Positions 23,180 to 35,039 of a stretch of DNA of 35,615 bases are shown in pieces (the stretch's first letter is position 1; each line of letters begins with the position of its first letter). The notes under the pieces are model-generated. The model ran no database searches. It saw nothing but the letters and a program-made list of their open reading frames with translations, and was not told where the DNA came from. The stretch comes from Pelargonium cotyledonis (Eukaryota > Streptophyta > Magnoliopsida > Geraniales > Geraniaceae): contig JAYMTA010000189.1 in assembly GCA_036897625.1 (NCBI GenBank), positions 1 to 35,615 of the forward strand, in the 5' to 3' direction. Position numbers and translations under genes: made by a program.

Positions 23180-26100
23180 CCAAACGAACTGGGCGTTAAG
23201 CCCATAAATGAAATGGGCCTTTGGTCCATTTGGGCCCGTTTTCTATAAGACTGAGTAAAGAATCCATGGGCCTAGTCAACGGAGTTTGCAGGGATGAGCC
23301 CAAGCAAGTTGAAATAGATTGAGGAATTTGATGATTAAATTAGAATAAATTCAAATTAAATGCTCAATCAAAACAATAATATTATTGGTCTAAATTAAAT
23401 AACATATTTTCATAATTTTATTAAAATAAAAGTCCAACAAATCAAATATTTAACCAATTGAGAAAAAAAAAGTCTTTACATTAGATTCATCTTTCTTTCA
23501 GTTCACATGGCACAAGTAAAAATCTTCTTGGTATTAGGGAACCATAAATAATTACTTTGAAAAATTATGTCATCTCATTTTATTAGAGTGTTCAAACTTT
23601 TGATTATTGTGAAGTCAATGCATTACCCAATACATCTGGTGAAAATTATAACTAATTAATTAAGTTTTTTTTTAGTTTAAGTTGAAAGACTTAATTTAAA
23701 TTTAACTCAAAAGAATGTAGATTTCAATTTTAAGTGTACGAGAGTCTACGTTAATTTGTCCGACTTGATTCTACCAAAAAGTGATCATACATGCCAAAAA
23801 AAATAGGTTGTGTGCCACTTTTATCACTTTTTCTTCTCTATTTTTTATGTCATTTGTATCACTTTCAATATTCAATAACAAGTCATTGTCAAATAAATAG
23901 TTGGAAAGCCATTGTATAACTAAACACAATTTTATGTTGGGAGGAAAATAAAAAAAGAATGGTCCAACTTGAAACCAAAGTAAACCAAGTTGAAAAGAGA
24001 GGAAAGGAGAGGCAAAAAAATGAATAATTGAGAGTTAGGTTTCAACAGTTTAGTTAATAGATGTGAAGGAACAACAACAATTACACAAAGTGATGTTGAT
24101 AGCTTCTCTAATTGGATATTTAGCTTTCACATTATTAGATTTTAACATACAAGAAAATAAAAATAAAAATAAAAAGAGGAGAGGGGTTGGTTAGTGACAA
24201 GTAGGAAACATTATGGTGGCTTTTATATTTGTCTTTTTGGAATAGAGGGTGTGAGAATGAATAATAAATCTGAGTATGTATTTTTAAGATAAAAATTATT
24301 CAATACCCGAAAAGTTATGGATCAACTCTTAAATGAACTTTGATTGAACATTGTCTTGTCAGCAACCGACCATGCATCGCCATATAGCAAAATTACTTCT
24401 CCCTAAGAAAATGTTCTCTATCTTTCGTATTGTGAAAGAAGTCTTTAATACGGACACAAAAACACGAATTTCAACACAGTCGAGTCAAATAAAATGCTTC
24501 ACACACAAACTAAACTGACCAACATATAGCCATGGGCATACCATTTGACAACCGTCGGATATAATCTAATGTATGCCAACCAACAAAGAGTCGGTAAGAG
24601 TCGGTTGGTGGATGTTTTAACTCCATGCTCAAAATTGTTTAATTTTGGACTATTCTACAAATTATTCATTACACACATTCACTTATGCATGTACTTTTTG
24701 GCCTCACCTACGTACTACATGCATACACACAGGCATATAAATATATATACTAATATACCCTTGCATTTTAATATATAAAATTAAGTAAAATCAACATTAA
24801 TAACATGACACATTATTACATTATTTGTGACTATTTACTCCCATTATTGCATTGTGTGTAGAAATTTATAAGAATGTGTATTAACTAAATTAATAAGCGG
24901 TCACCTTAGGCATACAGTCGAGTTGGTTCTGAGGTTAGATTTTTATTCAAGTTAGGTGTAAAAATGATAACTTTTTTGTATATGTACAATAGTCTAGATT
25001 TTACTCGTCGTGCTATTTTGTTTATTGCAATATGTTTTTCGCTCTCTATCTCGAAACAAATGTCTAATTAAATTAACAAGCAGTCACCTTAAACATATGG
25101 TCGAGTTGGTCTTGAGGTTATAATTTTTATTCCGTTTAAGTGTAAAAATGATAGTTTTTTTTTGTTTTTGTTATTTTGTTTATTGCGATATATTTTCCTC
25201 TCTTTATCTCGAAACAAATGTCTTGTTTTTCATTTTGAGGAGAAAAAAAAAATATAGTTGTACAAGCATATGATTAAGGTAGAAGTATACAAGTACTTAT
25301 TTATTATATTAAACTCAATTAATGATGCTACAAAAATAGATAAAGACTTTTGATGGAACAAAATTCTTAAAATGTCACATAATAACCATACTTTAAACTC
25401 ATATTAGGTAAGTTATCACTATGAGTATATAATTAATAAAATGTGTTTAAAGGAAGTATCTATGAATATTATAATTATATATATAAGGCAACAATGGTGG
25501 CATGTTATTAGTGGATGTGGGTGATGTAGGTGGCACTCATCAACAACCAAATAAATCACAGGCAAAATGTGGGGACATTAATGAACTAACTCTCAATTAT
25601 TGTCATTATCTTCATTAAATTAACATAAAGCTTCTAATGAATGGCACCAAACGGCTACTTTTTAATTTATAAATGGCAATCAAATGTTAAATTATAAGTA
25701 ACTTCAATACCACCACTTTTATAAATACTTTAATCACTTTTTTATATTATATTGTGCTACTTCTCAAGCTGAACTCTTGATTGTTTGTGTAAGTAAATAA
25801 ATGGTTGATGGAAGTAAAATAGATAATGTAAAAAATGGTGTTTAAAATGAGACAACAACTAGTACTCTTTATAGCGAGAAATGAGGAGGGGACAACATAT
25901 CAATACAAACGAAACGAAAAATCGAAAAAAAAAAAAACTAATTATACGAAACAGTACTCTTTGTTTTGTTGTAATTATATTATGTTAGTGAGATGACTGC
26001 CTTAGACCGACATTAATCAAGCGGGCACAAGCACGAGTTTTTCAAATGTCAATGATAATCAAATACAGTCAACGCTTCGTCCAAAGTCGAGATAAGAAGA

Positions 26101-26600
26101 TTTTATTCATCACTTTTCATTTTATCTAGTACTGTTGACTAAAGAATCATATATACACAATTTAACAACAACAAACAGCTAAGAAACAATACATAAGCAT
26201 ATTACATACTTGGATTTGGACCCAACAAAGCTCTGAATTTTAAGTAACAAATAATCAATCGTACAAGAGCCTAAAATCAGCATAGAATCATATTCTGACA
26301 AATATTTAATATACCAAATTAAATAAATAATAAAAATATACAAAAACAGCACTGTACTGATTACTAGTAAATAATTTGAAAAATAAATAAAGCTAATATT
26401 TAAGTGTAGATACGCAGGTGTAGAAACAGAGCCATGTCCTTCGCTACAAGCAAATTTTGGGGACAATCGATACAGAGACGGCGACTCTTCCGCGCCGTCC
26501 GATCAAAGCAACCACCGCTACTTCGCTTCTCTTCTCCGTCTTCCTCTGTCCGTTTCGACCCGACATTTTCCGACTCTTTTGCCCATTTTTTCTCTCTCCT
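23180..26600. other. Divergent intergenic region between the OTU and FPP genes
   Basis: AT-rich spacer holding the upstream regions of two divergently transcribed genes. No open frame of substance, no RNA gene and no recognisable transposon terminus were seen. It contains one imperfect tandem repeat (24881-25223). Confidence 0.65.
24881..25223. repeat. Imperfect tandem repeat, two units
   Basis: Unit 1 is 24881-25065 and unit 2 is 25066-25223. Shared blocks include 'gtcgagttggt(t/c)(c/t)tgaggtta', 'gtgtaaaaatgata' and 'ctcgaaacaaatgtct'. Unit 2 lacks about 27 nt of the middle of unit 1. There is no coding potential. Confidence 0.75.
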
Positions 26601-26639
26601 CTGCCACTCTGTAGACTGACTCTGTTTTAGAGGCAGAGC

Positions 26640-26873
26640 AGTAGACCACTACACAATTTACTTTTTACTTCATTTTCTCTCTCTAAAAAGTTGAACCTTC
26701 CTTCCCTTTCTCTCTCCTACCCTGCTTTGAGTCATTTTTCTGCAACTGGGTGTCGGTGGTGGGATTGGATTAATTGTGAATTTGTGATTTCCTTAGCTTC
26801 TCTCTGTTTTGGACTTGCTGGTCTGCTTCTGGGTTTTTCTCTCTTTTGCATGTAATTAGAGCTAATTGTGCAG
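26640..26873 (+). promoter_or_regulatory. Inferred untranslated leader exon of the FPP gene, with AUG-stop element
   Basis: A CT-rich stretch typical of plant 5' leaders ends in CAG followed by GTGGGT, a good donor. The coding exon begins after an AG acceptor at 27318, only 7 nt before the start codon, so an upstream leader exon is required. The left edge is a guess. The leader contains ATGTAA at 26850-26855, a start codon followed at once by a stop, about 30 nt before the main AUG after splicing. Confidence 0.55.
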
Positions 26874-27324
26874 GTGGGTCTTCTCTGTTTTTGATTTTGT
26901 TTTCTATCCTTTCATTGCTCAGCTACAGCTTCTATTGGTTGCAACCATGGAGCTTTGGTTGGAAAATTGACGTTTCATGTTTGTAAAAATCTGAACTTAA
27001 TGGTTTTTGGATGTTGAGCTAGTAATGGGTTTTTTTGTGTGTGTTCTACAGTGTTTAACTGTTTTTTGTTCTGTTTTACCATTTTGGGATCAAATTGTGC
27101 TTCTGTGATTCAGAAATGGAGGACATTGTGATGTATTCTTGATTATGAAGTTAGTAAGTTAAGAATATGGTTTTGTTTTGTAGTAGTGATATGCTCTATG
27201 ACAATAATTACTTGCTTTTCAACATAGCTTGTTGCAAGAAAAGTTCTCATCATGAACATGGACTAGTTAACTTTTTCTTAGTTATTTTTGTCTATATAAA
27301 TTTTGTATACTATTCAGGTGAATA

Positions 27325-30300
27325 ATGGATAACAAGGCTTGGCTATGGAGGAAGAAATCTACTGAGAAGACCATCTTTGATGCTGACAATGTGAACTTCT
27401 CTTCGAAGTGGAGCGAAGAAGAGGTAAGTTTAGCCCAATTTGCTCATCCAACTTTGGTTTCTTAAACCTTATTGGCAATGTTGATGTTTGTTGAGTTCTT
27501 TGTTCTCATTAGAGATGTAGGTTTACTTAAGATATGGTAATTTGAACAAATCAATGGCTTGTAGGTAGCTTTCAATGATGCCCATGCTTTCTCAGGATGA
27601 TCTGATAATTGTGGATTTATTTGCACATGTGATGTCTGCTATCATGTTTATGAGAAACACACTGAATTGTTTATATGGTCTGTTTCATATAATTAGTTCC
27701 TGATTCGGCACAAGCCAAACTAGAAAAAAAAAAAAAACAGTAAATGTTCTTTATAAGCGCAAACAAGCAAGTATTGTATGAAAAAAAAAAAACACCCTTT
27801 AGTGTTCAAGAAAACTATGATATGATATGATTCTCCTTAGTTTTGTATGAAGTTTAGTTTTCATTTGAAAGCCTTTATGTTCTTTTCCAGATTCAGACCC
27901 TTTTAAGTGATAAAGAAAAACTGGAGAAAGACTTGAAGAACTTATCTGATCAGCTAACTTCTGCCCTTTCTGAGTTGAATGCTAAAGACGAGCTTGCTAA
28001 GAAACATGCCAAGATTGCGCAAGAAGCCATTGCAAGTAATTGACTTCAACTTCTTTTTTTGTTCACAATTCAAATTCCTACACGCTTTGTTATCGTTATC
28101 ATAATGATTTGATTCAAGTTTTATGCATTGTCCTGTTGAAGTTGCTATTCATTTCAAAAATAGCATCCCGTTGACTGATGACTTGTACATAGGCTTGGAG
28201 AAGGCAGAGGCGGAGTCCATGTCCCTGAAGCAAGAATTGGATAAAGTGTTACATCAAAGAGTGGTCGGAGAAGAAAGAGTGTCCCATTTGGATGCAGCCC
28301 TCAAGGAGTGTATGCAGCAGCTACGTTTTGTTCGAGATGATAAGGAGCAAAGGATACACGATGCTATGATGAAGACGTCAAAGGAATGCGAAAAGTCCAA
28401 GATGGTTTTAGAGGAGAAGTTGGCGGAAACCAGTAAAATGCTTGCCAAAATAGGCGTCGAGAACGCACATCTCAGTAAAGCATTGTTAGTTAAAGAACAG
28501 TTGATCGAAGACGTAAATAGACAGAAGACGCGGTTGGAGACAGATCTTAATTCACTAATGGCTAGGTTAGATTCTACTCAGAGAGATAACGCCTCTCTGA
28601 AGTATGAAGTTCGAGTACTCGAGAAGGAGCTCGAGATTCGAAACGAGGAGCGGGAATTCAATCGGCGAGCTGCTGATGCAACAAACAAGCAACATTTGGA
28701 GAGTGTAAAGAAGATTGCCAAGCTAGAATCAGAGTGTCAAAGACTACGTGTACTAGTCCGGAAGCGTTTGCCAGGTCCCGGGGCTTTAGCAAAAATGAGA
28801 AATGAAGTTGAAATGCTGGGCAACGATTCAGTAGAAATGAGGAGGAGAGGCTTGAACCCGGGTTCAACACGTGGCTCTGCAGCTGACAACTCTCCCGAGA
28901 CACCTAGGAAAAGAATTAATTTTCTGACCGAGCAGTTGTGTGCCATGGAAGAAGAAAACCAGACTCTGAAGGAAGCTCTTAGCAGAAAAGCAAATGAGCT
29001 TCAGCTTTCACTCATCAGGCAAGCACGCACTACTTCCAAATCATCGCAAGTTGAATCGCAGATTGAGGAGCCACCGAGGAGTAGTTTTATGTCACAGGAA
29101 CTCTCTCTTGCATCAATGTCCGACATTGGCAGTGATGATAAAGGCAGCTGTTCTGAATCTTGGGCTGTTGCTTTGATTTCAGAATTGGAACATTTCAGAA
29201 TTGAAAAACAGAAGGGATTGCCATCATTGAAAACTGTCGGGGCTTCGGACATAAATCTGATGGATGATTTTCTTGAAATGGAAAAACTTGCAATAGTATC
29301 TGTGGATAAACCATCTGCATGTTGTCCTGTTTCTTCAGTTCAATCTAATGCCATCATCGGGCCCTTAGAAACCGAGACAAATGGGAATGCCTCACAAGTA
29401 ACTGGCGGGGAGATAGTTTTGGTGCCTGATTCTAAAGTTACGGGTTTGCTGCAAGATAGGCTAAAAGTGATACTGGATCAAAACTGTGTCAACCAAAGAA
29501 ACCCCGAGGAAATTAGAGCAGCTTTGGCATATACAAATCATCCCAACATTTGTTTAACTGTTGATGCAAGTGAGAGCTCAAACCTCCCCAATGACTACAA
29601 TTCTTTGGATTTGTCTGGTGTTGTACCCGATAATGACATCTCGCTGACTGAGAAGAGCAATCAGCAACTTCAGTCGGACTCAGATCTCAGTAAATCGATA
29701 TGCAAAATAATTGAGCTTATTGATGGGATCAGTTTACCATCTCAAGATTATAACAACCCTCAGACCTTACTTAAAAAGGACGGGACTACGCCTACAGGCT
29801 ACTTTGTCCGTGTTTTCCAATGGAAAATTTCTGAGGTTGCTGATGTCTTGCTGCAATTTGTTCAGACCTGTTACAATCTGTTGAATGGAAAGGCTGATCT
29901 CAACACATTCTCTCAAGAAACAGCTTCTGCGTTGGACTGGATTATTAACCACTGCTTTTCCATTCAAGATGTTTCGAGTATGAGGGATGAAATTCAGAAG
30001 CAATGTGATTGGGATGAAACGCGAAGTGAAAATGAATCAGAAGCTGGAATGTTTGATCATAAATTAAGTGTTACAAGGGATGATCAGTTATCGTGTTTTC
30101 CCTCGACTGCATCTTCAAACGGCCATGATAATTTGGTCCCGGTGGAAGAACTCCAATGTAACATGATAGAAGAAAATAGGAAACTGAAAGACGAGTTGGT
30201 GAATACAGTATCTTCAAAGAAAGATTTGGAAGGAAGACTTCAGGCAGCTATTTCGAACAGTGAATCTCTGCTGAATCAACTAAAGGATTCAGAAAGTAAA

Positions 30301-31433
30301 ATTGCTAGTTTGGAAGCGGAGTTAGAGAGCTTAAGAGTGTCAAGGGGAAAAGCTGAGGAGCAAATCGAAAACTACAAATTTATGAATGGAGATCTCGACG
30401 CACAGCTTACAGCTTCCAGAGCTGAACTAACTCGGGCTTACCAAAATTTTACATCTCTAGAAGCAGAGCTGGAGAATAAAACTTGCTGCTATGAAGAATT
30501 GGAGGCCATGTGTGTTGAACTCCAGCTCCAGCTTGAAAGGTATTGATAGTTCATTTTTACAATTTTGTTTTGCCAAGTATAACAAGCATTTAGCATTACG
30601 CAGTGACCTTACTTGTTTGAAATTTACATCTTCAGTGTTGCGAAGAATGAAAATCCAAGCAAAAATCCAGACTATGATCCTGATGAGGAAGAAAAGAAAC
30701 TTCAGACAGTAAGTTCATAAAGTTTTATTACATGTACTGAAGTTTGTTACAACATAGCCAAATATGGGAACATGGGAAAAGTCAGAAACTTTTAAAACTA
30801 TCCTTAGTTTTTGCAAATAGTCGAACAAGATCTCTTTTGCGACAGAGTATATGAAATTCATGTAAATGAATCATTAAGAACACGTATCTTGGTTATAACC
30901 AGCACTTTCTGTATGCTAAAACATGGAGGGTTATTCAGACAGTAGCCTTAAAGATTCATGTAGCTGCATATAACTTGGTATTTGACTGAATCTTGCAGGG
31001 TTGGGAGATCTCGGCTGCTTCAGAAAAGTTGGCAGAGTGTCAAGATACTATTCTGAATCTCGGGAAGCAATTAAAGGCACTAGCTTCACCAAACAAAGCA
31101 GCCCTCTTTGATAAGGTAATTTCTATTCCAACTGAATCAACTAACACGACGATTACAACTACAGCTACAGCCCCGTCAAAGAACAAGAGCTTGAACCGTA
31201 GGCCCTCTCTACTAGATCGGATGATAGCTGAGGATGGTGAAGTGAAAGAAAACCGATTAAAGTCTACACTTCCAAATGGAACTAAACATAAGGATGATGA
31301 TAGTGAAGTTGGTTCTTGGGCTATTGTGCCAAGCAAGAGAAGTGCAAGTTTGTGGAGAAAGCTGTTATTGAGAAGAAAGAGGGGAAATGGCAAGAAAGCA
31401 TCTCTACCAATTGTCCTACATAAAAGTCATTAA
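27325..31433 (+). CDS. FPP7: Filament-like plant protein, FPP7 type (long coiled-coil protein)
   Basis: Plant-specific coiled-coil protein; FPP members bind microtubules and act in cortical or trafficking scaffolds. Coding exons: 27325-27423, 27891-28035, 28193-30539, 30636-30708, 30999-31433; phases close to 1032 aa. The N-terminus MDNKAWLWRKKS matches the family signature. Heptad-rich coiled coil covers about residues 35-260. The conserved block ECQRLRVLVRKRLPGPGALA lies near 262-280. SWAVALISELEHF is near 404, a second conserved block with INHCFSIQDVSSMRDEI is near 665, and another coiled coil covers about 715-865. SEKLAECQDTILNLGKQLKA follows, and the basic tail contains SLWRKLL. These blocks match FPP7 better than other FPPs from memory. 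The ATG is the first in the second exon and lies 7 nt after the acceptor. No lesions are seen. Confidence 0.93.
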
Positions 31434-31976
31434 GGTGAAACTAATTTAAGGTTGTTTTTGGAGGTTTTTGGGTTTTGTTTGTTCCACACTGGTGGTGGAT
31501 AATAATGTTTGGCTTCTGTTAGTCACTGGTTCTTGACAGATTTGTTGTTGAGTAATACTACTGACTGATGTTGTATATAGAAGTGGGATGTGAACTGATT
31601 TTTTTGTTGAAATGGAATTATGTGAATAAAAGGGTGCTTCATTTATGAGATTTGTAATGAACCATTGTACTTCTAATCAGACGGACAATATATTTCGTTA
31701 TAAGCTTCCACTACTCGTGCAACACACGGGTTCAAAGACTAGTAACTACAGATTTTGAAAAAGTATTTGCTTGAAAAATAGTTAAAAACATGTACAGATA
31801 GAAGGAAAATGATTCAATCACGTAGAAGAAAAATGCAACAAAACTCTCATGTATTCTTAGCTGCCAGAACAATCATGTTAAGAACATGTGGAGTTCAATC
31901 ATCACAGGACAAACCTTATTCTGATTCTGCAAAACAGTTGGATGCAAAAATGTTATTGAATCAGTCAGAGTGATAT
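31434..31976. other. Convergent 3' spacer between the FPP and plastid-protein genes
   Basis: Holds the 3' untranslated ends of two genes transcribed towards each other. No further gene is seen. Confidence 0.6.
31625..31630 (+). terminator. Candidate poly(A) signal of the FPP gene
   Basis: AATAAA about 190 nt after the FPP stop codon, preceded by a T/G-rich stretch typical of plant far-upstream elements. Confidence 0.5.
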
Positions 31977-34900
31977 TCAATCTCTGTATAGTACAAAATT
32001 TGAAATATCTTGGAGCCCAGCTTTTTGATAGCACTCAGCAATTTGCTCCACAGAGTCATCCCAAGTCCCCTCTACTGAAGCTAAATCCAACAAAAATGCA
32101 GCTTCATCTAATGCAACCTGAAAAATAGAGTGGAGAGAGTAGTGAATTAAGTATCCACTTTCAACTTGAGTTTTATCTAAACGTGAAATATGGTTATACT
32201 GGTTAGTAACAACAATGACAAAAGATGGTGTGATTGTACGAACCTGGTCAGGCAGCTTTCCCTTCTTTAAGTCTGCTTCTCTTCCCTCAGCCGTCATTTT
32301 CTCCTTAATGTACTCAATTTGCTCATCCTCCCACTGAGCTATATCGGCTATCTCCTGAATAGAAGCAAAAAAATCTATAACATGACAAAGGAAGAGGGAT
32401 CCAAGAAGAAACAGAAAAAAGGAAATGAGAGAGTTGAAAGAGTCTTTATACATGGTACTTGCAACCTAGGGTCCACCATGGAGATTTCAGAGCCCCTCGA
32501 GCAGCATCTTTAGCTTCTTGTTTACGTCCAGTCCTAAGAAATACATAAACAAAGACTTCTTAGAAGATGAAAGTGAAACGTGTCGGATGACTGATTGTGA
32601 TCAACATCTGGAGAAAGTAACTGGAGAAAAATTCTACGAACTTTAACAAAACCTCGGCATTAAATGCAAAAGGTCGTGCAAAGCCTGGGAAGTGCTGCTT
32701 CTTTGTATAGAATTCCCCAGTCACCAAAGCTGAAACCTTTCATAAGCATGTATAAATAATTACAACTGATAAATAATTACATTGTTAACTTAAAACCGGT
32801 TGAAAATAGCAAAAGCCAAGAAGGCGAGTCTTACATGGTCCCCTTTCTCAAAATGGTGCATCACTTTGCGCTCTATAACATCGGGAAATAAACCAACCTG
32901 AAACAAGAACTGTAATTTTAGCAATTTGTGATGGGGTTAATAAAGTACAAGTTTGACATCTCCTGAACACCTTTTTCAAAAGATAGACATCTAGATTTGA
33001 AATCTTAGATTCTTTAAAGTCACCCTTCCGATAAAGCTTCTCCCCAGCATCAGCTGCAGCAACAAATAGCTCATCATTCCCTTTGTGAGAGTTGTTCACG
33101 TCTTCCTCAACCAGGATTCTGTGAATACATTGATCTACCTGTATATGGAAGAAGTGGATAGGATCATAAATTTGAAAACTATAGGTCTATAGTTGCCCTT
33201 TGATGATGCTACTAACTACTAAGTACCAAAATCTAGGCATGTCTTGTGCATAGTTAACTTACATTCTTGGCTAAAAGCCACACACTGTGTTTGTGGACCT
33301 CTACCACCGGCATTTCCATCCTGTGGGTACATAACATAAGTCAAGCAGGAGAATACTGACCAAAACAAGGGAAAAAATGTTGAGTTTCTTACCCAGGGGG
33401 TGCTGTTGGCCATCTTAGCAGTGCAGTTAGAACACCTACTAACAAGAAAATCAAGCACAAACTCTATAAGCTTCAACCTAAACATTTATCGAGAGTAAAC
33501 AATTTGGAGCATAGAAACAACGCTCTATTCTTGCCTGAGTTGTTTTTGGCCAGAGGAATTGTAAGAGGAAGCAAACATTGCTTGGCTCCAGGAGATATGA
33601 TGGATTCACCTGCAATGCAATACATTTGACAAAATTTATAAGGTCAATATCATCACTAGAGAAGCACACAAAAAGGTATTTGCTACTTATGATTGTAAAT
33701 GACATGCCAAATTATGATTAGATTACCATCTCATAGCATATGCCAAAAAGCAGCATTAAGAAACAGACTCTGATGAATGGCTGTTGAGAGAAAGAAAATG
33801 CCAGAAACAACCTAACTTTCAGAAAGCTAACATATTATGTTCACAGTAAAATGGTAAAATTAGACTGGCATTATAAAGACGAAAACAGTATAGAAGCAAA
33901 ATGCATAATGCCACAATGAAAGCAACAAGGATAACTAGAGGAAAAAAGAGTCGGGAAGGACAAAAAAACTAGCAAAAATAATCTTAGGTAAAGTAGCAAT
34001 GCCGAATGTAGTTGCACAAATTGTGAGCTACAGTCGTATATTAACTACTTGGTGAACACGTTAAAATCTACTTGTTCACCTTAAATCTCATAGAAAACTT
34101 GAGACAATCATCATGCAGTAAAGTTCAACTTGATGATGGAATTACCTAAACATAACATGTTAAATGCCTAACAAAGTAGATTACAACTGACCTTCCCTTT
34201 TAGGGTTTTAGAAAATTTAACCACAGGAATAACAGCAGGCAACAGAACACCAAACTGTGCACATTACATATACCGGCCCATAATGGTTACCCCGTGCATT
34301 TCAAAACGAAACTCATACGCTTCACTTGGCAGCTTAAACAAGCACAAGAGTAGCCAATGACAGACGCATGTGAAGAAGGCACGGACTCACTTCATAACTT
34401 AAGAAATACAAAATGTCAAGAACTAAAACCATATCTTGCAATGTCAATACTCAATATCATCAATAGACATCAAAGATGCAGTAACTTAGCAAATGGAAAA
34501 AACAAAACAACAAGCAGATAAAGATGCAAAATCATAGATTCTCATAACAATAACCTAATGAACTCAAATTGAACCCAGTAAAAGCTAAAAGGGTTTGATG
34601 GGTAAGCTACCTCTTGCTTGAAGCATTTTCAACAAATTTGGCAAATACTTAGGGGGCTGTGTTGCGGCTACATCAGTGATGAAGGAGATGTGATCTGAAA
34701 ATTACATGGAAATTGAGTTTAAAGCAATAGACTTTCTGAAAATTAAGTTACAAAATGGAAACAAAGATTCAAGTGATCAGTGATAACAGTAGATGATATC
34801 GTGGTCATCTCAGGCACGACGCAAATATGAGGAAGAAATTGAAATTAGAATGCTGGGAAAATTAAAAGGAGAAGCTTTGATGGTATGGTTACCATATGAC

Positions 34901-35022
34901 GAAGAAGAAGAAGAAGAAGAAGAAGAGGAACAAAGAAAGCGAGGTCTGCTGATTCGGAGAAGTAGTGTGGGCAGAGAAGCGGCGCGTCGACCTCGGACCA
35001 CGGCGGCGCCACCTACCTTCAT
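31977..35022 (-). CDS. Conserved plant protein with plastid-transit-like N-terminus (PAB candidate)
   Basis: Exons: 35022-34893, 34694-34611, 33609-33535, 33435-33393, 33320-33263, 33138-32971, 32897-32835, 32736-32642, 32533-32452, 32354-32244, 32117-31977; phases close to 349 aa. Residues 1-43 are rich in Ser and Arg with almost no acidic residues and contain a poly-Ser run, typical of a chloroplast transit peptide. The mature part is soluble, with no membrane segment. Memorable blocks are ISPGAKQCLLPLTIPLAKN (near 76-94), ALLRWPTAPPGMEMPVVEV (about 101-119), SPWWTLGCKY (about 256-265), IADIAQWEDEQIEYIKEK (about 268-285) and DEAAFLLDLASVEGTWDD (about 307-324). I think this is the At4g34090 family (protein in chloroplast ATPase biogenesis, PAB), which helps assemble the CF1 part of ATP synthase. 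That name rests on memory and is weaker than the gene model. Intron 3 appears to use a GC donor. Confidence 0.78.
33436..33534 (-). other. GC-AG intron in the plastid-protein gene
   Basis: A 99-nt intron joins NNS-G to VLTALLRWP. The donor reads CAG followed by GCAAGA, the usual context of rare GC donors, and the acceptor is TAG. No GT donor in this neighbourhood keeps the frame of the next exon. Confidence 0.7.
34909..34928. repeat. (GAA)n microsatellite coding poly-Ser in a transit peptide
   Basis: About six GAA units on the plus strand. Read on the minus strand in the TCT/TCC frame they contribute to a run of about eleven serines in the first exon of the plastid-protein gene. Length changes by whole units would only alter the presumed cleaved leader. 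Confidence 0.85.
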
Positions 35023-35039
35023 TTCTCACTAGTCACTAC

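Noticed and set aside
26434-26619. Plus-strand open frame upstream of the FPP gene
   Set aside because: Low-complexity Ser/Phe/Arg content, no family resemblance and no splice path into the FPP frame; it is leader or promoter DNA.
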